A DNA stretch of 64,000 bases. Source: CAYMKL01 sp964390805. Lineage in GTDB: Bacteria > Chloroflexota > Anaerolineae > VGOG01. Made by a program: the position numbers and the translations under genes. This document shows positions 1 through 8,171 of the stretch, piece by piece. The notes under the pieces are model-generated. The model saw only the letters and a program-made list of their open reading frames with translations, ran no database searches and had not been told where the DNA came from. Each line of letters opens with the position of its first letter. The first letter of the stretch is position 1. The DNA lies in assembly GCA_964390805.1 (NCBI GenBank), contig CAYMKL010000001.1:1-64000 (forward strand), given 5' to 3'.

Positions 1-82
1 TCAGTATATGCCACTGCGTCTACTTTGCCAACTCAGGTTTTATGAGAAAGCCGTGGTCCTGGTATCTGGATGACGATCCTCA

Positions 83-116
83 GACCCGAAGGGTTTTCGA
101 AACCCTTCGGGTCTTT
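83..116 (+). terminator. Perfect 14-bp hairpin with short T-rich tail
   Basis: GACCCGAAGGGTTT at 83-96 pairs perfectly with AAACCCTTCGGGTC at 100-113 around a 3-nt loop, followed on the plus strand by TTTGCTT. It lies just beyond the stop codon of the minus-strand oxidoreductase gene, so it may end transcription from either side, but the T tail fits plus-strand transcripts. No gene is discernible in bases 1-82. Confidence 0.6.
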
Positions 117-120
117 GCTT

Positions 121-2022
121 CTACAGACCCAGCTCATCCGCTACCCAGCCCAGAGCCAGTTCCTCCAACTTGCCCCGCGTCGGGCGGCCATCCTCATCCC
201 AACCAGCCATCCGGTAGTAGATGGCCTTTGCCGACTCAACCTCCTCGGCAGTGACCGCCACCCCATCGCTCTCGCCACCCTGCAGCGGGATCAGCAACTT
301 GGGCGGCACCGTGTCCGCCTCCGCGCCGCCTCCCTCGCGGGCGTTGAAGGCCCGCAGCAGATTCAGCCGCCGTTCGCCCACTTTCATCAACTCCCACAAG
401 CTCACGTTCCAGCCGGTGACCGCTCGCACCGCATCCACCAACTGGCTGGGGCCGAAGAGCTGCCAGGCCGGTCCCCAGACGAATTGGCACACGCTCAGGC
501 TGTCCATGAGACTGTACAGGTACTGCGTGTAGAGAGCATAGCGCACCTTCTCTGCTCCCAGACTGCCCGCCGGCTGCGGATCAAGCAGGTCCAGCTCGGC
601 TAGGCGACCCTGATAGTACTCCCAGTCCTTCTCCAGCTCATAAGAGGGGTCGTGCTCGTGGGACTGGTGGTCGGCGCCGAAGGGGTTGACGGCGTAGATG
701 AGGGCCAGGCTTCGCTTGACCTGGGGCATGTGGGCGGGCAGCTCGTGATTCTTCACTGCCACCACCAGGTCTTGCCCCGTCCCCAGGATCTCTGCGGCAC
801 CGGCGGAGCCCTCCCCCAGCACGCGCCCCAAGCCCTCCCGCTTGCCGATGCGCTCCACCATCTCTACCAGCGCGTCGGCGTTACCGAAGCGAAGTTCGAC
901 GCCGTCGGTGTCATCCAGGGTGAGCAGTCCTTGCTCGAAGCAGTCCATGGCCCAGGCGATGGTCGCGCCGCACGAGATGGTGTCCATCCCATACATGTTG
1001 CACAGTTGGTTGGCGAGGGATATCGCCGCCAAGTCGGAGACGCCGCAATAGGAGCCCATCGTGCTGAGGGTCTCGTATTCCGGGCCGCCGTAGCGGGGGT
1101 TCACCTGATATGGCCCCTCAGTCACTTCCACCACCCGCTTGCAGCGGACCACACAGCCAAAGCAGGTGTCCCGCTCTTTGAGGATGGTTTCGCTCATGGT
1201 CTGGCCGCTGATGGCCTCGGCTTCCTCGAAGAAGCCGCTGGCCCAGTTGCGGGTGGGCAGGCCACCCGCTCTGTTCTGGGGAAGAAGAACCTCGGCGGTG
1301 CCAGATAACCCCAGCCCGTAGATGTCTGATTCCTCGAAGTGGTCAACTCCCCACTTGGCCAGGGCCTTGACAGCGCCGGGGTCGGCCAGTTCGGGGCGGT
1401 TTCGCCCGCGCACGGCCACCGCCTTGAGGTTCTTGGAGGCCATCACCGTACCCATGCCAGTGCGACCGTTGGCGCGATTGGCGTCGCTGATGAGCGCGCC
1501 GAAGCCAACCCCCTTCTCTGCTGCCGGGCCGCACTGAAGAACTCGGATGCGCCTGTCGCCCAGTTCCTCGCGAATGGCGTCCTCCACATCAGCGGTGAAC
1601 TGGCCCCACAGGTGAGCGGCATCCCGCAACTCCACTTCGCCACCGTGCACCCACAGGTAGACGGGTCGCTCGGCCTGGCCGTGAATCACGATGCCGTCGA
1701 AGCCGGCGGCTTTGAGTTCCGCTGGCCAGAAGCCTCCGGACTGCGAGTCGCCCACCAGGCTAGTAACGGGGGACTTGGCCGTAGCGCAGACGCGCGATTG
1801 CCCAGAGAAGGACGCGCCAGTGACCACGCCCACCATCAGGCTAAGGGTGTTCTCTGGGCCCAGCGGGTCAGCGCCGGACGAGGTATGCTTCAGAAGATAG
1901 TAAGCCCCCATCGCGCTCCCGCCCATGTACTTGCGATAGAAGGCCTCGCCGGGCTCCTCTACCTTCACTTCCCCTGCTGTCAAATCAACGTGCAATATCC
2001 TATTGTGGTATCCGTAGGTCAT
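121..2022 (-). CDS. Aldehyde:ferredoxin oxidoreductase family protein (tungsten/molybdenum pterin enzyme)
   Basis: A full-length 633-residue member of the AOR family, which oxidises aldehydes to carboxylic acids with ferredoxin, using a W/Mo bis-pterin and one [4Fe-4S] cluster in the cytoplasm. The N-terminal half has the family's YxxKYxGGxAMGAYYLL and GRTGMGTVMASKNLKAV segments. Cluster ligands appear as C287-x2-C290-x3-C294, with a fourth candidate Cys near residue 510 (LSVCQF). The ATG at 2022 follows GAGGAGGTG. It is the last gene of the long minus-strand run. Among amine- and amino-acid-degrading genes it would plausibly oxidise aldehydes made by transamination or 2-oxo-acid decarboxylation; the true substrate cannot be read from sequence. 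Confidence 0.93.
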   Translation of the reverse strand: MTYGYHNRILHVDLTAGEVKVEEPGEAFYRKYMGGSAMGAYYLLKHTSSGADPLGPENTLSLMVGVVTGASFSGQSRVCATAKSPVTSLVGDSQSGGFWPAELKAAGFDGIVIHGQAERPVYLWVHGGEVELRDAAHLWGQFTADVEDAIREELGDRRIRVLQCGPAAEKGVGFGALISDANRANGRTGMGTVMASKNLKAVAVRGRNRPELADPGAVKALAKWGVDHFEESDIYGLGLSGTAEVLLPQNRAGGLPTRNWASGFFEEAEAISGQTMSETILKERDTCFGCVVRCKRVVEVTEGPYQVNPRYGGPEYETLSTMGSYCGVSDLAAISLANQLCNMYGMDTISCGATIAWAMDCFEQGLLTLDDTDGVELRFGNADALVEMVERIGKREGLGRVLGEGSAGAAEILGTGQDLVVAVKNHELPAHMPQVKRSLALIYAVNPFGADHQSHEHDPSYELEKDWEYYQGRLAELDLLDPQPAGSLGAEKVRYALYTQYLYSLMDSLSVCQFVWGPAWQLFGPSQLVDAVRAVTGWNVSLWELMKVGERRLNLLRAFNAREGGGAEADTVPPKLLIPLQGGESDGVAVTAEEVESAKAIYYRMAGWDEDGRPTRGKLEELALGWVADELGL

Positions 2023-2050
2023 AAGTCACCTCCTCGGTTGGGTTATGACA

Positions 2051-2099
2051 AGACGGAATGCGCAACACGGCGACGTATTGCGTGTTGCGTACTCCGTCT
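2051..2099. repeat. Intergenic long hairpin
   Basis: AGACGGAATGCGCAACACG (2051-2069) is almost the reverse complement of CGTGTTGCGTACTCCGTCT (2081-2099); two positions mismatch. It fills most of the 84-nt gap between the aminotransferase stop and the oxidoreductase start. It lacks a T tract, so an mRNA-stability or repeat-family role is as likely as termination. Confidence 0.5.
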
Positions 2100-2106
2100 C
2101 GACAGC

Positions 2107-3414
2107 TCATTTCACGCTTTTCACAGCGTCTTCAAACACCGTCAGCGTCTCCGCGATTTCCGGCTCGCCGTGGTCGTAGCAGAGGAACCAGGGTTCCCGG
2201 CCGTCGCCGTCGGGCATCACCCCTCGCTCGATCAGGGCCATTGCCAGCCGCTCGTAGAGGGCATCGTCGCCGCCACAATATTCGCGGAAATCGGTCGGCT
2301 CCTCATCCGTCCCCAGAAGCAGGCCGAAGATGGGCGGTAGGCCAATGACGTAGTGGGGGATGTCGGCGCGGCTCAGGATGTCGTCAATACCATCCATCAA
2401 CTTCTGACCATTCTTAAAGATGCTCTCGATGATGGGCTGGGACTCCAGGATCTCCAGCGTGGCGTCAGCGGCCGCAGCGCCGACGACGTTCCCGCTGTAG
2501 GTGCCGCCGTGGGCTACCTGACCGTAGCCAATGACTCCCATCACCTCTTCCTTTCCGCCGATGGCCGCGATGGGGAAGCCATTGCCCATGGCCTTGGCGT
2601 AGGTGGCCAGGTCGGCCTGCACGCCGAAGTACTCCTGCCCCCCGCCGTTGGCGATGCGGAAGCCGGTTTTCACCTCGTCAAAGATGAGGACGATGCCATA
2701 ACGGTCGCACAGTTCGCGGATCTTCTCCAGCCAACCAGGCTTGGGCAGGATGCCGGCGGCGTTGCCCAGCAGCGGCTCCACCATGATGGCCGCCAACTCG
2801 TGCCAGCGGGCCTCCACCGTCTCCTCCAACCGCTCGAAGTCGTTGAACGGCAGGTTGATGACGTAGTGGCGGATGCCCTCTGGGATGCCGGAGCTCATCT
2901 GGACGTTGATGGGGCTGCGACGGGAGCCCAGGGATCCGACCGGCGTCCCGGCCGTGCTGAAGAGGACATAGTCGTGCATTCCGTGGTACTGGCCCTCGAA
3001 TTTGATGAACCGCTCCCGTCCTGTGTAGCCCCGGGCGATGCGCAGGGCGTGCATCGTCACCTCGGTGCCGGTGTTGCCCAGGCGCACCTTGTCCACGCCC
3101 GTCATGCGGGCGACCCGCTCCGCTACTCGGATCTCCAGGGGAGCGGTCCAGGCAAAGAGCGTACCGTCGCGGATGGCTCCCGCCACCCGCTCCACCACCG
3201 GCGGATAGCCATGCCCCAGGATGATGGGGCCGAAGGCCAGCCGGTAGTCAATGTAACGGTTCTCGTCGGCGTCCCAGATGCATGCCCCCTCTCCCCGCGT
3301 CACCACCAGGGTATGTTCGTCCCCCCAGTAACGAAAGTTGGAGTTGACGCCGTGGGGAATGAACTGCTTTGCCTTCTGAAACAAAGCGTGCGTTTGAGTC
3401 AAATTGCGTGTCAT
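2107..3414 (-). CDS. Class III aminotransferase, glutamate-1-semialdehyde aminomutase-like
   Basis: A 435-residue PLP-dependent fold-type I enzyme. N-terminal features resemble glutamate-1-semialdehyde 2,1-aminomutase (IPHGVNSNFRYW, then WDADENRYIDYRLAFGPIILGH). FDEVKTGFR carries the PLP-pyridine Asp, and the Schiff-base Lys is in YAKAMGNGFPIAAIGG. The ATG at 3414 follows AGGAGGAGG at 4-nt spacing. The setting (ornithine-cyclodeaminase-like and GABA-type aminotransferase upstream, AOR downstream) argues for amino-acid or amine catabolism rather than haem synthesis, since no other haem gene is nearby. Class III enzymes of this subgroup also include amino-acid epimerases and beta-amino-acid transaminases, so the substrate stays open. 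Confidence 0.85.
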   Translation of the reverse strand: MTRNLTQTHALFQKAKQFIPHGVNSNFRYWGDEHTLVVTRGEGACIWDADENRYIDYRLAFGPIILGHGYPPVVERVAGAIRDGTLFAWTAPLEIRVAERVARMTGVDKVRLGNTGTEVTMHALRIARGYTGRERFIKFEGQYHGMHDYVLFSTAGTPVGSLGSRRSPINVQMSSGIPEGIRHYVINLPFNDFERLEETVEARWHELAAIMVEPLLGNAAGILPKPGWLEKIRELCDRYGIVLIFDEVKTGFRIANGGGQEYFGVQADLATYAKAMGNGFPIAAIGGKEEVMGVIGYGQVAHGGTYSGNVVGAAAADATLEILESQPIIESIFKNGQKLMDGIDDILSRADIPHYVIGLPPIFGLLLGTDEEPTDFREYCGGDDALYERLAMALIERGVMPDGDGREPWFLCYDHGEPEIAETLTVFEDAVKSVK

Positions 3415-3466
3415 TTTGCCTCCTCCTTTGATATGCGAATGATGCGTGAGCCCTACGTTTCACGTT

Positions 3467-4468
3467 TTACGTTGGACTGCGCTGAGATAGCCGCTGCCCC
3501 AACCCAAGCGACTTTGCCTTCCGATAGACCTCGGGCAGGATGGCGGCGTACTCGCCCCAGATGCCCAGGGCGATGTAGACGATGACCTCATGGGGCGACT
3601 CTCGGGCCGGTCTCCGCCCCGCCACGATGTCGGGCCACTCGGCGTGGACGCCCTCGGCCCCGAACCGTCCCTCCTGAGCCAGCATCTTCAACTCCGGGAT
3701 GCGGGGACGGACGTAGTGCCAATCGTCCACCACCACTTTGTCGGCCCCGGTGATGACGTCCAGGGCGACTTCTTGATAAGAGCCCAGTCGAGCCACGAAA
3801 GCTCCGGGCCGCAGCCAGGCCCGTTCCACCAAGGGTTGGTCGCCGGTGGTGACGGTGATGACGATGTCGGTCTCGCGCACCACTCGCTCTCGTTCCGCCA
3901 GCGGGACAGTCTCGACAGGGAAGTCCAGCTCCGGCTCCAGTTCTGCCACGTAGGCTGCTGCTGCCTGGGGCAGGATGTCCACGATGTAGGCGCGGCGGAG
4001 AGAGAAGCGGTGGGTCAAGGCACGCAGATGCATCCGCCCCAGCGTCCCCGCGCCGAAGATGGCTACCGTCGTCGAATCGGGGCGGGCAAGATAGGCGGCG
4101 GTCACAGTGGTCGAGGCGCCGGTTTTCAGGGCCGTCACCCACCCGGCCTCCATCAAGCACACCGGCAGGCCCGTTTCGGCGTCGAACAACAGTACCACCG
4201 ACGAGGTCGTGGGACAGCCGAACCGCTCTGGGTTGCCTGGGAAGAAGCTAAAGGTCTTGACGAAAGCCAACTCCTCACCGGCCAGATAGCCAGAGAAGGG
4301 CTTGATGAAGCCGGCTTCACCCACGTTCATGTAAAACTTGTCGCCGCCGACCCGCCCGGCCGCGTCGGCCACGATGCCCTTCTCGGCCAAGTCCACCGCC
4401 TCGGCCACGGTCAGGGTCTGCTGGACGTCCGATTCGGTGAGGTATAGGATGCATTCCGGCACAGGCAC
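3467..4468 (-). CDS. Ornithine cyclodeaminase / mu-crystallin family protein
   Basis: An NAD(P)-binding enzyme of the ornithine cyclodeaminase/alanine dehydrogenase/ketimine reductase family. It has the Rossmann motif VAIFGAGTLGRMHLRAL and the upstream segment GWVTALKTGASTTVTAAYLA typical of the family. The reading frame stays open to 4600, but that extension is translated from a GC-rich palindromic repeat. I chose the GTG at 4468, just after GGGAGGA, giving 333 residues, the usual size; GTG at 4462 is an alternative. It sits between two class III aminotransferases. Members deaminate ornithine to proline, reduce ketimines or act on other 2-amino acids; which reaction applies here cannot be decided. 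Confidence 0.85.
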   Translation of the reverse strand: MPVPECILYLTESDVQQTLTVAEAVDLAEKGIVADAAGRVGGDKFYMNVGEAGFIKPFSGYLAGEELAFVKTFSFFPGNPERFGCPTTSSVVLLFDAETGLPVCLMEAGWVTALKTGASTTVTAAYLARPDSTTVAIFGAGTLGRMHLRALTHRFSLRRAYIVDILPQAAAAYVAELEPELDFPVETVPLAERERVVRETDIVITVTTGDQPLVERAWLRPGAFVARLGSYQEVALDVITGADKVVVDDWHYVRPRIPELKMLAQEGRFGAEGVHAEWPDIVAGRRPARESPHEVIVYIALGIWGEYAAILPEVYRKAKSLGLGQRLSQRSPT

Positions 4469-4491
4469 GGTGTCCTCCCAGTGTAAGAATT

Positions 4492-4586
4492 CCCCCCTCC
4501 CTCGCAGGGAGGGGCCGGGGGAGGGTGGGTCTCGGCAGAAGGGATTTCCACCCCCACCCCAACCCTCCCCCTGCCAGGGGGAGGGC
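4492..4586. repeat. GC-rich composite palindrome, copy 1 of 3
   Basis: Two hairpin-forming ends (CCTCCCTCGCAGGGAGG at the left, CTCCCCCTGCCAGGGGGAG at the right) flank a short centre, and the ends are also roughly complementary to each other. Related copies lie at 8040-8164 and 16884-17014. Each sits at the upstream end of a minus-strand gene or between genes, as a mobile intergenic palindrome (MITE/REP-like) would. It overlaps the open frame upstream of the ornithine-cyclodeaminase-like gene. Confidence 0.75.
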
Positions 4587-4612
4587 GTCAATGATTCCAC
4601 CTGGTTTCAACT

Positions 4613-5881
4613 CTAGAAAATCACTTCCACCAGGGCGTCCTTGAAAACCCCCAGCGCCTCCTCGATCTGCTCCTGGGTGACGACCAGCGGCGGGATCCAG
4701 CGGACGGTGTTGTCCCATGGGCCGCAGGTGAGGAGCAGCAGGTGCCGCTTGAGACAGCCCTTCACCACCGCCTTCGCCAGATCTGTGGCAGGGGCGCCAT
4801 CGGGAGTGGTGAACTCGGCCCCGACCATCAGCCCCAGCCCCCGCACATCGCCGATGACGGGGAAGTCACTTTGCAGTGCCCGCAGCCGTTCCATCAACAG
4901 CGCGCCCATCCGCTGCGCGTTCTCCAGCAGGCCCTCCTCCCGGATGACGCGGATGCTGGCCACAGCAGCGGCGCAGGCGACGGCGTTGCCGCCGTAGGTG
5001 CCGCCGTGAGAGCCAGGGATCCAGCGCTCCATCAACTCCCGCCGGGCGGCGATGCCTGACAGCGGCAGTCCCGAAGCCAGCCCCTTGGCCATGGTCATGA
5101 TGTCCGGCTCGACGGCGAAATGCTCGATAGCGAACCACTTGCCGGTGCGCCCAAAGCCTGACTGGATCTCGTCGGCAATGAGCAGAAAGCCGTGCTCGTC
5201 GCAGATGCGGCGCAGGCTCGCCAGAAAGCCGGGCGTCGGCACCACGTACCCGCCCTCCCCCAGCACCGGCTCCACCAGGATGGCCGCCGTCTCGAAGGGG
5301 GCGGTCTGGGACTTCAGCAGCAGCTCTAGTTCCCGCAGGCAAAAGGCCTCGGTTTCCTCCGGGCTCCAGCCGTAGCGGTAGGCGTAGGGATAGGGGGCGA
5401 CAAAGACCCCGGCTGGCAGGGGCTGGTAGCCGGCGCGGTAGATGGTCTTGGAGGTAGTGAGGGCCATCGCCAGGGCCGTGCGACCGTGGAAGCTGCCCTG
5501 GAAGACGATGACGTTAGGCCGGCCCGTGGCGTGGCGGGCCAGCTTGACCGCCCCTTCCACCGCCTCCGCGCCACTGTTGGAGAAGAAGAAGGAGTCCAAC
5601 CCCTGCGGCACAATCGTCCGCAGCTCTTCCGCCAGCTCCAAGAGCGGCGGGTGGAAGATGATGTTGGCCTGGCCGTGCATGAGCTTGGCCGCCTGTTCCT
5701 GGATGGCCTGGACCACTTTCGGGTGGCAATGGCCAGTGTTGGTCACGCCGATACCGGCGGTGAAATCCAGGTAGCGGGTGCCATCCTGGTCGTAGACGTA
5801 GGTCCCTTCTGCCCGCTCCGCCACGATGGGGGTGATACGGCTCCAGACGGGCGAAATCAAATCCGCAATGTTCTTTTCCAT
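4613..5881 (-). CDS. Class III aminotransferase, 4-aminobutyrate/acetylornithine type
   Basis: A PLP enzyme of the 4-aminobutyrate/putrescine/ornithine aminotransferase group, 422 residues from the ATG at 5881, which follows GGAGGG at 5-nt spacing; the frame continues upstream to 5944 without a better signal. Motifs include YLDFTAGIGVTNTGHCHP, SNSGAEAVEGAVKLAR, IADEIQSGFGRTG (PLP Asp) and MTMAKGLASGLPLSG (PLP Lys). With the ureohydrolase and agmatine genes in this run, a role in transaminating putrescine, GABA or a similar omega-amine to an aldehyde is a fair inference. The stop is followed after a short gap by the ornithine-cyclodeaminase-like gene. Confidence 0.9.
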   Translation of the reverse strand: MEKNIADLISPVWSRITPIVAERAEGTYVYDQDGTRYLDFTAGIGVTNTGHCHPKVVQAIQEQAAKLMHGQANIIFHPPLLELAEELRTIVPQGLDSFFFSNSGAEAVEGAVKLARHATGRPNVIVFQGSFHGRTALAMALTTSKTIYRAGYQPLPAGVFVAPYPYAYRYGWSPEETEAFCLRELELLLKSQTAPFETAAILVEPVLGEGGYVVPTPGFLASLRRICDEHGFLLIADEIQSGFGRTGKWFAIEHFAVEPDIMTMAKGLASGLPLSGIAARRELMERWIPGSHGGTYGGNAVACAAAVASIRVIREEGLLENAQRMGALLMERLRALQSDFPVIGDVRGLGLMVGAEFTTPDGAPATDLAKAVVKGCLKRHLLLLTCGPWDNTVRWIPPLVVTQEQIEEALGVFKDALVEVIF

Positions 5882-5916
5882 AGTTTCCCTCCAAGCATGC
5901 TTTTTGCTTTCACTTG

Positions 5917-6834
5917 TTACCTCTTTCCCTGCACCACTCCCCATGCCTCATAGATGACCTTGAGGGCGGCGAAGGAGGTGATGTCTGATTGATCCAGTGG
6001 TGGGGCTACCTCTACGACGTCCATGGTCCGTACTGGCAGTCCCTGGAAGACCACTCGCACCAGTTCCAGCAGGTCCCGGGTGGTCAGCCCAACCCCCTCC
6101 GGATAGCCGGTGCCAGGGGCGTAGGCCGGGCCCAGGCCATCAATGTCCAGGGTAAGATACACGGATTGCACATCCCCTAGCTTCTCCACCACCTCCTCAG
6201 CGATCGCCTCTATGCCCCGCCGGTAGCACTGGCGGGCGGTGTAGTAGGGAATCTCGGGGTGCGCCCTCAGGAAGTCCCACTCCTCCCGAGCAAACGAACA
6301 CAGCCCAACGAAAACCAGATGCTCAGGCTCCAGGCCGGACAACTCCAGAGCGCGCCGCGCCGTACAGGCGTGGGACCAGCGGTGTCCTTCGTAGATGTCG
6401 AACAGGTCGGGGTGGGCGTCAAAGTGCAGGACGCCAAAAGGCCCGTCTACGGCCTGGTTGAAGGCCCGCATCAGAGGGATGGTCACCGAATGGTCCCCGC
6501 CCAGGAAGAGGGCTAGAGGATGCTGGAGCACCTCCACCGCCCGGTCTTCCACCGCCTGAAAATAGCGGGGCCACTCCAGATCGAGAGGGACGTCCCCATA
6601 ATCTCGCACCCGCAGGCTGAGCGGCTGCCCTTCCTCAGCACAAGGAGACAAGTGAGAGGACAACTCCCGCAGCCTGGCGGGGGCGAAGGCCGCTCCGCGA
6701 CGGAAGCTCGCCGCTCCGTCGAAGGGCACTCCCAGCACACCCACTTCGGCGGCCGTGAGCGAAGCGGCATTGTCGCTAGTCAACCCACTCCAGAGATACC
6801 TATGGGGTGGATGAAGGGAATCAGTCACTGTCAT
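5917..6834 (-). CDS. Ureohydrolase (agmatinase/arginase family)
   Basis: A 305-residue Mn-dependent ureohydrolase that hydrolyses a guanidino group to urea plus an amine. Metal-binding motifs are all present: LGGDHSV, FDAHPD, and LDIDG followed by APGTGYPEG. Agmatinase is the likeliest assignment because agmatine-processing genes lie 12 kb upstream in the same run, but formimidoylglutamase or guanidino-acid hydrolase activity cannot be excluded. Its ATG at 6834 overlaps the stop of the saccharopine-dehydrogenase-like gene (ATGA), so the two are probably translationally coupled. Confidence 0.88.
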   Translation of the reverse strand: MTVTDSLHPPHRYLWSGLTSDNAASLTAAEVGVLGVPFDGAASFRRGAAFAPARLRELSSHLSPCAEEGQPLSLRVRDYGDVPLDLEWPRYFQAVEDRAVEVLQHPLALFLGGDHSVTIPLMRAFNQAVDGPFGVLHFDAHPDLFDIYEGHRWSHACTARRALELSGLEPEHLVFVGLCSFAREEWDFLRAHPEIPYYTARQCYRRGIEAIAEEVVEKLGDVQSVYLTLDIDGLGPAYAPGTGYPEGVGLTTRDLLELVRVVFQGLPVRTMDVVEVAPPLDQSDITSFAALKVIYEAWGVVQGKR

Positions 6835-8003
6835 TGTCCCCCTCTCCCTACCACATGGTACTCCTCCACTCGCTCGTGGATCTCGATGCCCCGCTTGCGC
6901 AGCTCGGCGAATAAGATGCCGGGATCAATGGCCGTCTCCGGTGGCACGACGCCTTTCACTTTGACATCGCCCCGGCCGATCATCTGCGCGCCGATGCTCA
7001 GTGGGATGGCAATGTTCTTGTAGTAGGCTGCCTGGCCGCCCCATTCCTCCATTGACGGATGGCGGTTCCAAAGCTTAATCTTCACGTCGCGCCCGTCCCT
7101 CCTGCCATAGACCTCCACCACCAGACCGTAGGCCCACAACGGAGTCTCTTTGCTGGCCGGCAACTGGAGGAGCAACTCATACACCATCTCGAACGCCGTG
7201 GTCTCGATTCCCTTGACGGTGAGTTTCTCCTCGTTGTAAAAGCCCGCTTCTAGCAATGCCTTGGCCAGCCGCATAGCGTGGGGCGGGAAGCAGCCGTGCA
7301 CGGACACGGCCTTGGCCCCCAGGCTCTTGGGCATGGTACGGGTCTCCGGATGGGGGATGTAACAGACCTCCTGCTCGCCGATGGGGCCGGGGAAGTTCAC
7401 CGTCTTGAGACCTTCAAATGGGCCAGCCAGGTGGAACTCACCGTCCTCGTAGTACAGCCGCTCCTCGATTTCGGGATGGAATTCCCAGAGGAAGGTGATG
7501 AGCAGGCCAGGGGCGGGAGCCGGGCAGCGAAAGGCGGCGAAGTTGATCTGGATCTCGTCCACCTCGTCCAGTTGATCCGCCCCCCGTCGGGCCATGGCGT
7601 TGGTGATGCCGGGCGTGGCGCCGACGCCGGGGATGAAGACGATGCCCTTCTCTTTGGCCGCAGCATCGTAATCCCACTGGGTCTCCTCGGTAGAGACGTC
7701 CAACCCACTGACGCCAGCCTCGACGCAGGCTTTGGTGACGGCCAGGTCGTACTTCCAGGGCAGGCCGTTGAGAATCACATCAAAGTTCTTGAACAGCCTG
7801 ACCAGGCCATCGTAGTCTTCAGCGTCCACCTTGACAACTTTAACCCGTGGATCGCCAATCTCAGCGGCCAGCTTCTCCGCCGCGGCGACGTTGTAGTCGC
7901 CGATGACGATGGCTTCCGCTTCGTCGAAGTCGGAGAACTCGGCCAGATCGCGTGTGGCGTGTTGGCAGACGGCGCCAGCGCCGCCCAGGGATAGTACTTT
8001 CAT
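6831..8003 (-). CDS. Saccharopine dehydrogenase-like NAD(P)-dependent protein
   Basis: A 390-residue Rossmann-fold protein with LSLGGAGAVCQHATRDLA at the N-terminus and the saccharopine-dehydrogenase pattern NGLPWKYDLAVTKACVEAGVSGLDVS, followed by VGATPGITNAMARRGAD. Relatives include lysine 6-dehydrogenase and carboxynorspermidine synthase. The ATG at 8003 follows AAGGAG with 6-nt spacing. It overlaps the ureohydrolase by 4 nt, suggesting both act in one pathway of diamine, lysine or guanidino-compound metabolism. The substrate is not resolvable. Confidence 0.82.
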   Translation of the reverse strand: MKVLSLGGAGAVCQHATRDLAEFSDFDEAEAIVIGDYNVAAAEKLAAEIGDPRVKVVKVDAEDYDGLVRLFKNFDVILNGLPWKYDLAVTKACVEAGVSGLDVSTEETQWDYDAAAKEKGIVFIPGVGATPGITNAMARRGADQLDEVDEIQINFAAFRCPAPAPGLLITFLWEFHPEIEERLYYEDGEFHLAGPFEGLKTVNFPGPIGEQEVCYIPHPETRTMPKSLGAKAVSVHGCFPPHAMRLAKALLEAGFYNEEKLTVKGIETTAFEMVYELLLQLPASKETPLWAYGLVVEVYGRRDGRDVKIKLWNRHPSMEEWGGQAAYYKNIAIPLSIGAQMIGRGDVKVKGVVPPETAIDPGILFAELRKRGIEIHERVEEYHVVGRGGQ

Positions 8004-8039
8004 GATTCACTCCTTTCTTTTCTCGTGGCCCTTCGCTCG

Positions 8040-8164
8040 CTCCCCCTCGCAGGGGGAGGGCTGGGGTGGGGGTGGGACTTCGAAGGCCAGAATGAGCCGA
8101 ACTCAGGGAATCTTGCCCGCTTGCGGGGGCCACCCTCCCCCAGCCCCTCCCTGGGAGGGAGGGG
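8040..8164. repeat. GC-rich composite palindrome, copy 2 of 3
   Basis: CTCCCCCTCGCAGGGGGAG starts the element and CCTCCCTGGGAGG ends it, with G-rich and C-rich arms inside (GGGGTGGGGGTGGG near 8064; CCACCCTCCCCCAGCC near 8131). Orientation is inverted relative to copies at 4492 and 16884. It occupies the gap between the MFS gene stop and the dehydrogenase start. Confidence 0.75.
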
Positions 8165-8171
8165 TGAATGC

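Noticed and set aside
1339..2340. 333-codon plus-strand frame spanning the AOR/aminotransferase gap
   Set aside because: It is antisense to two well-supported genes and shows no domain.
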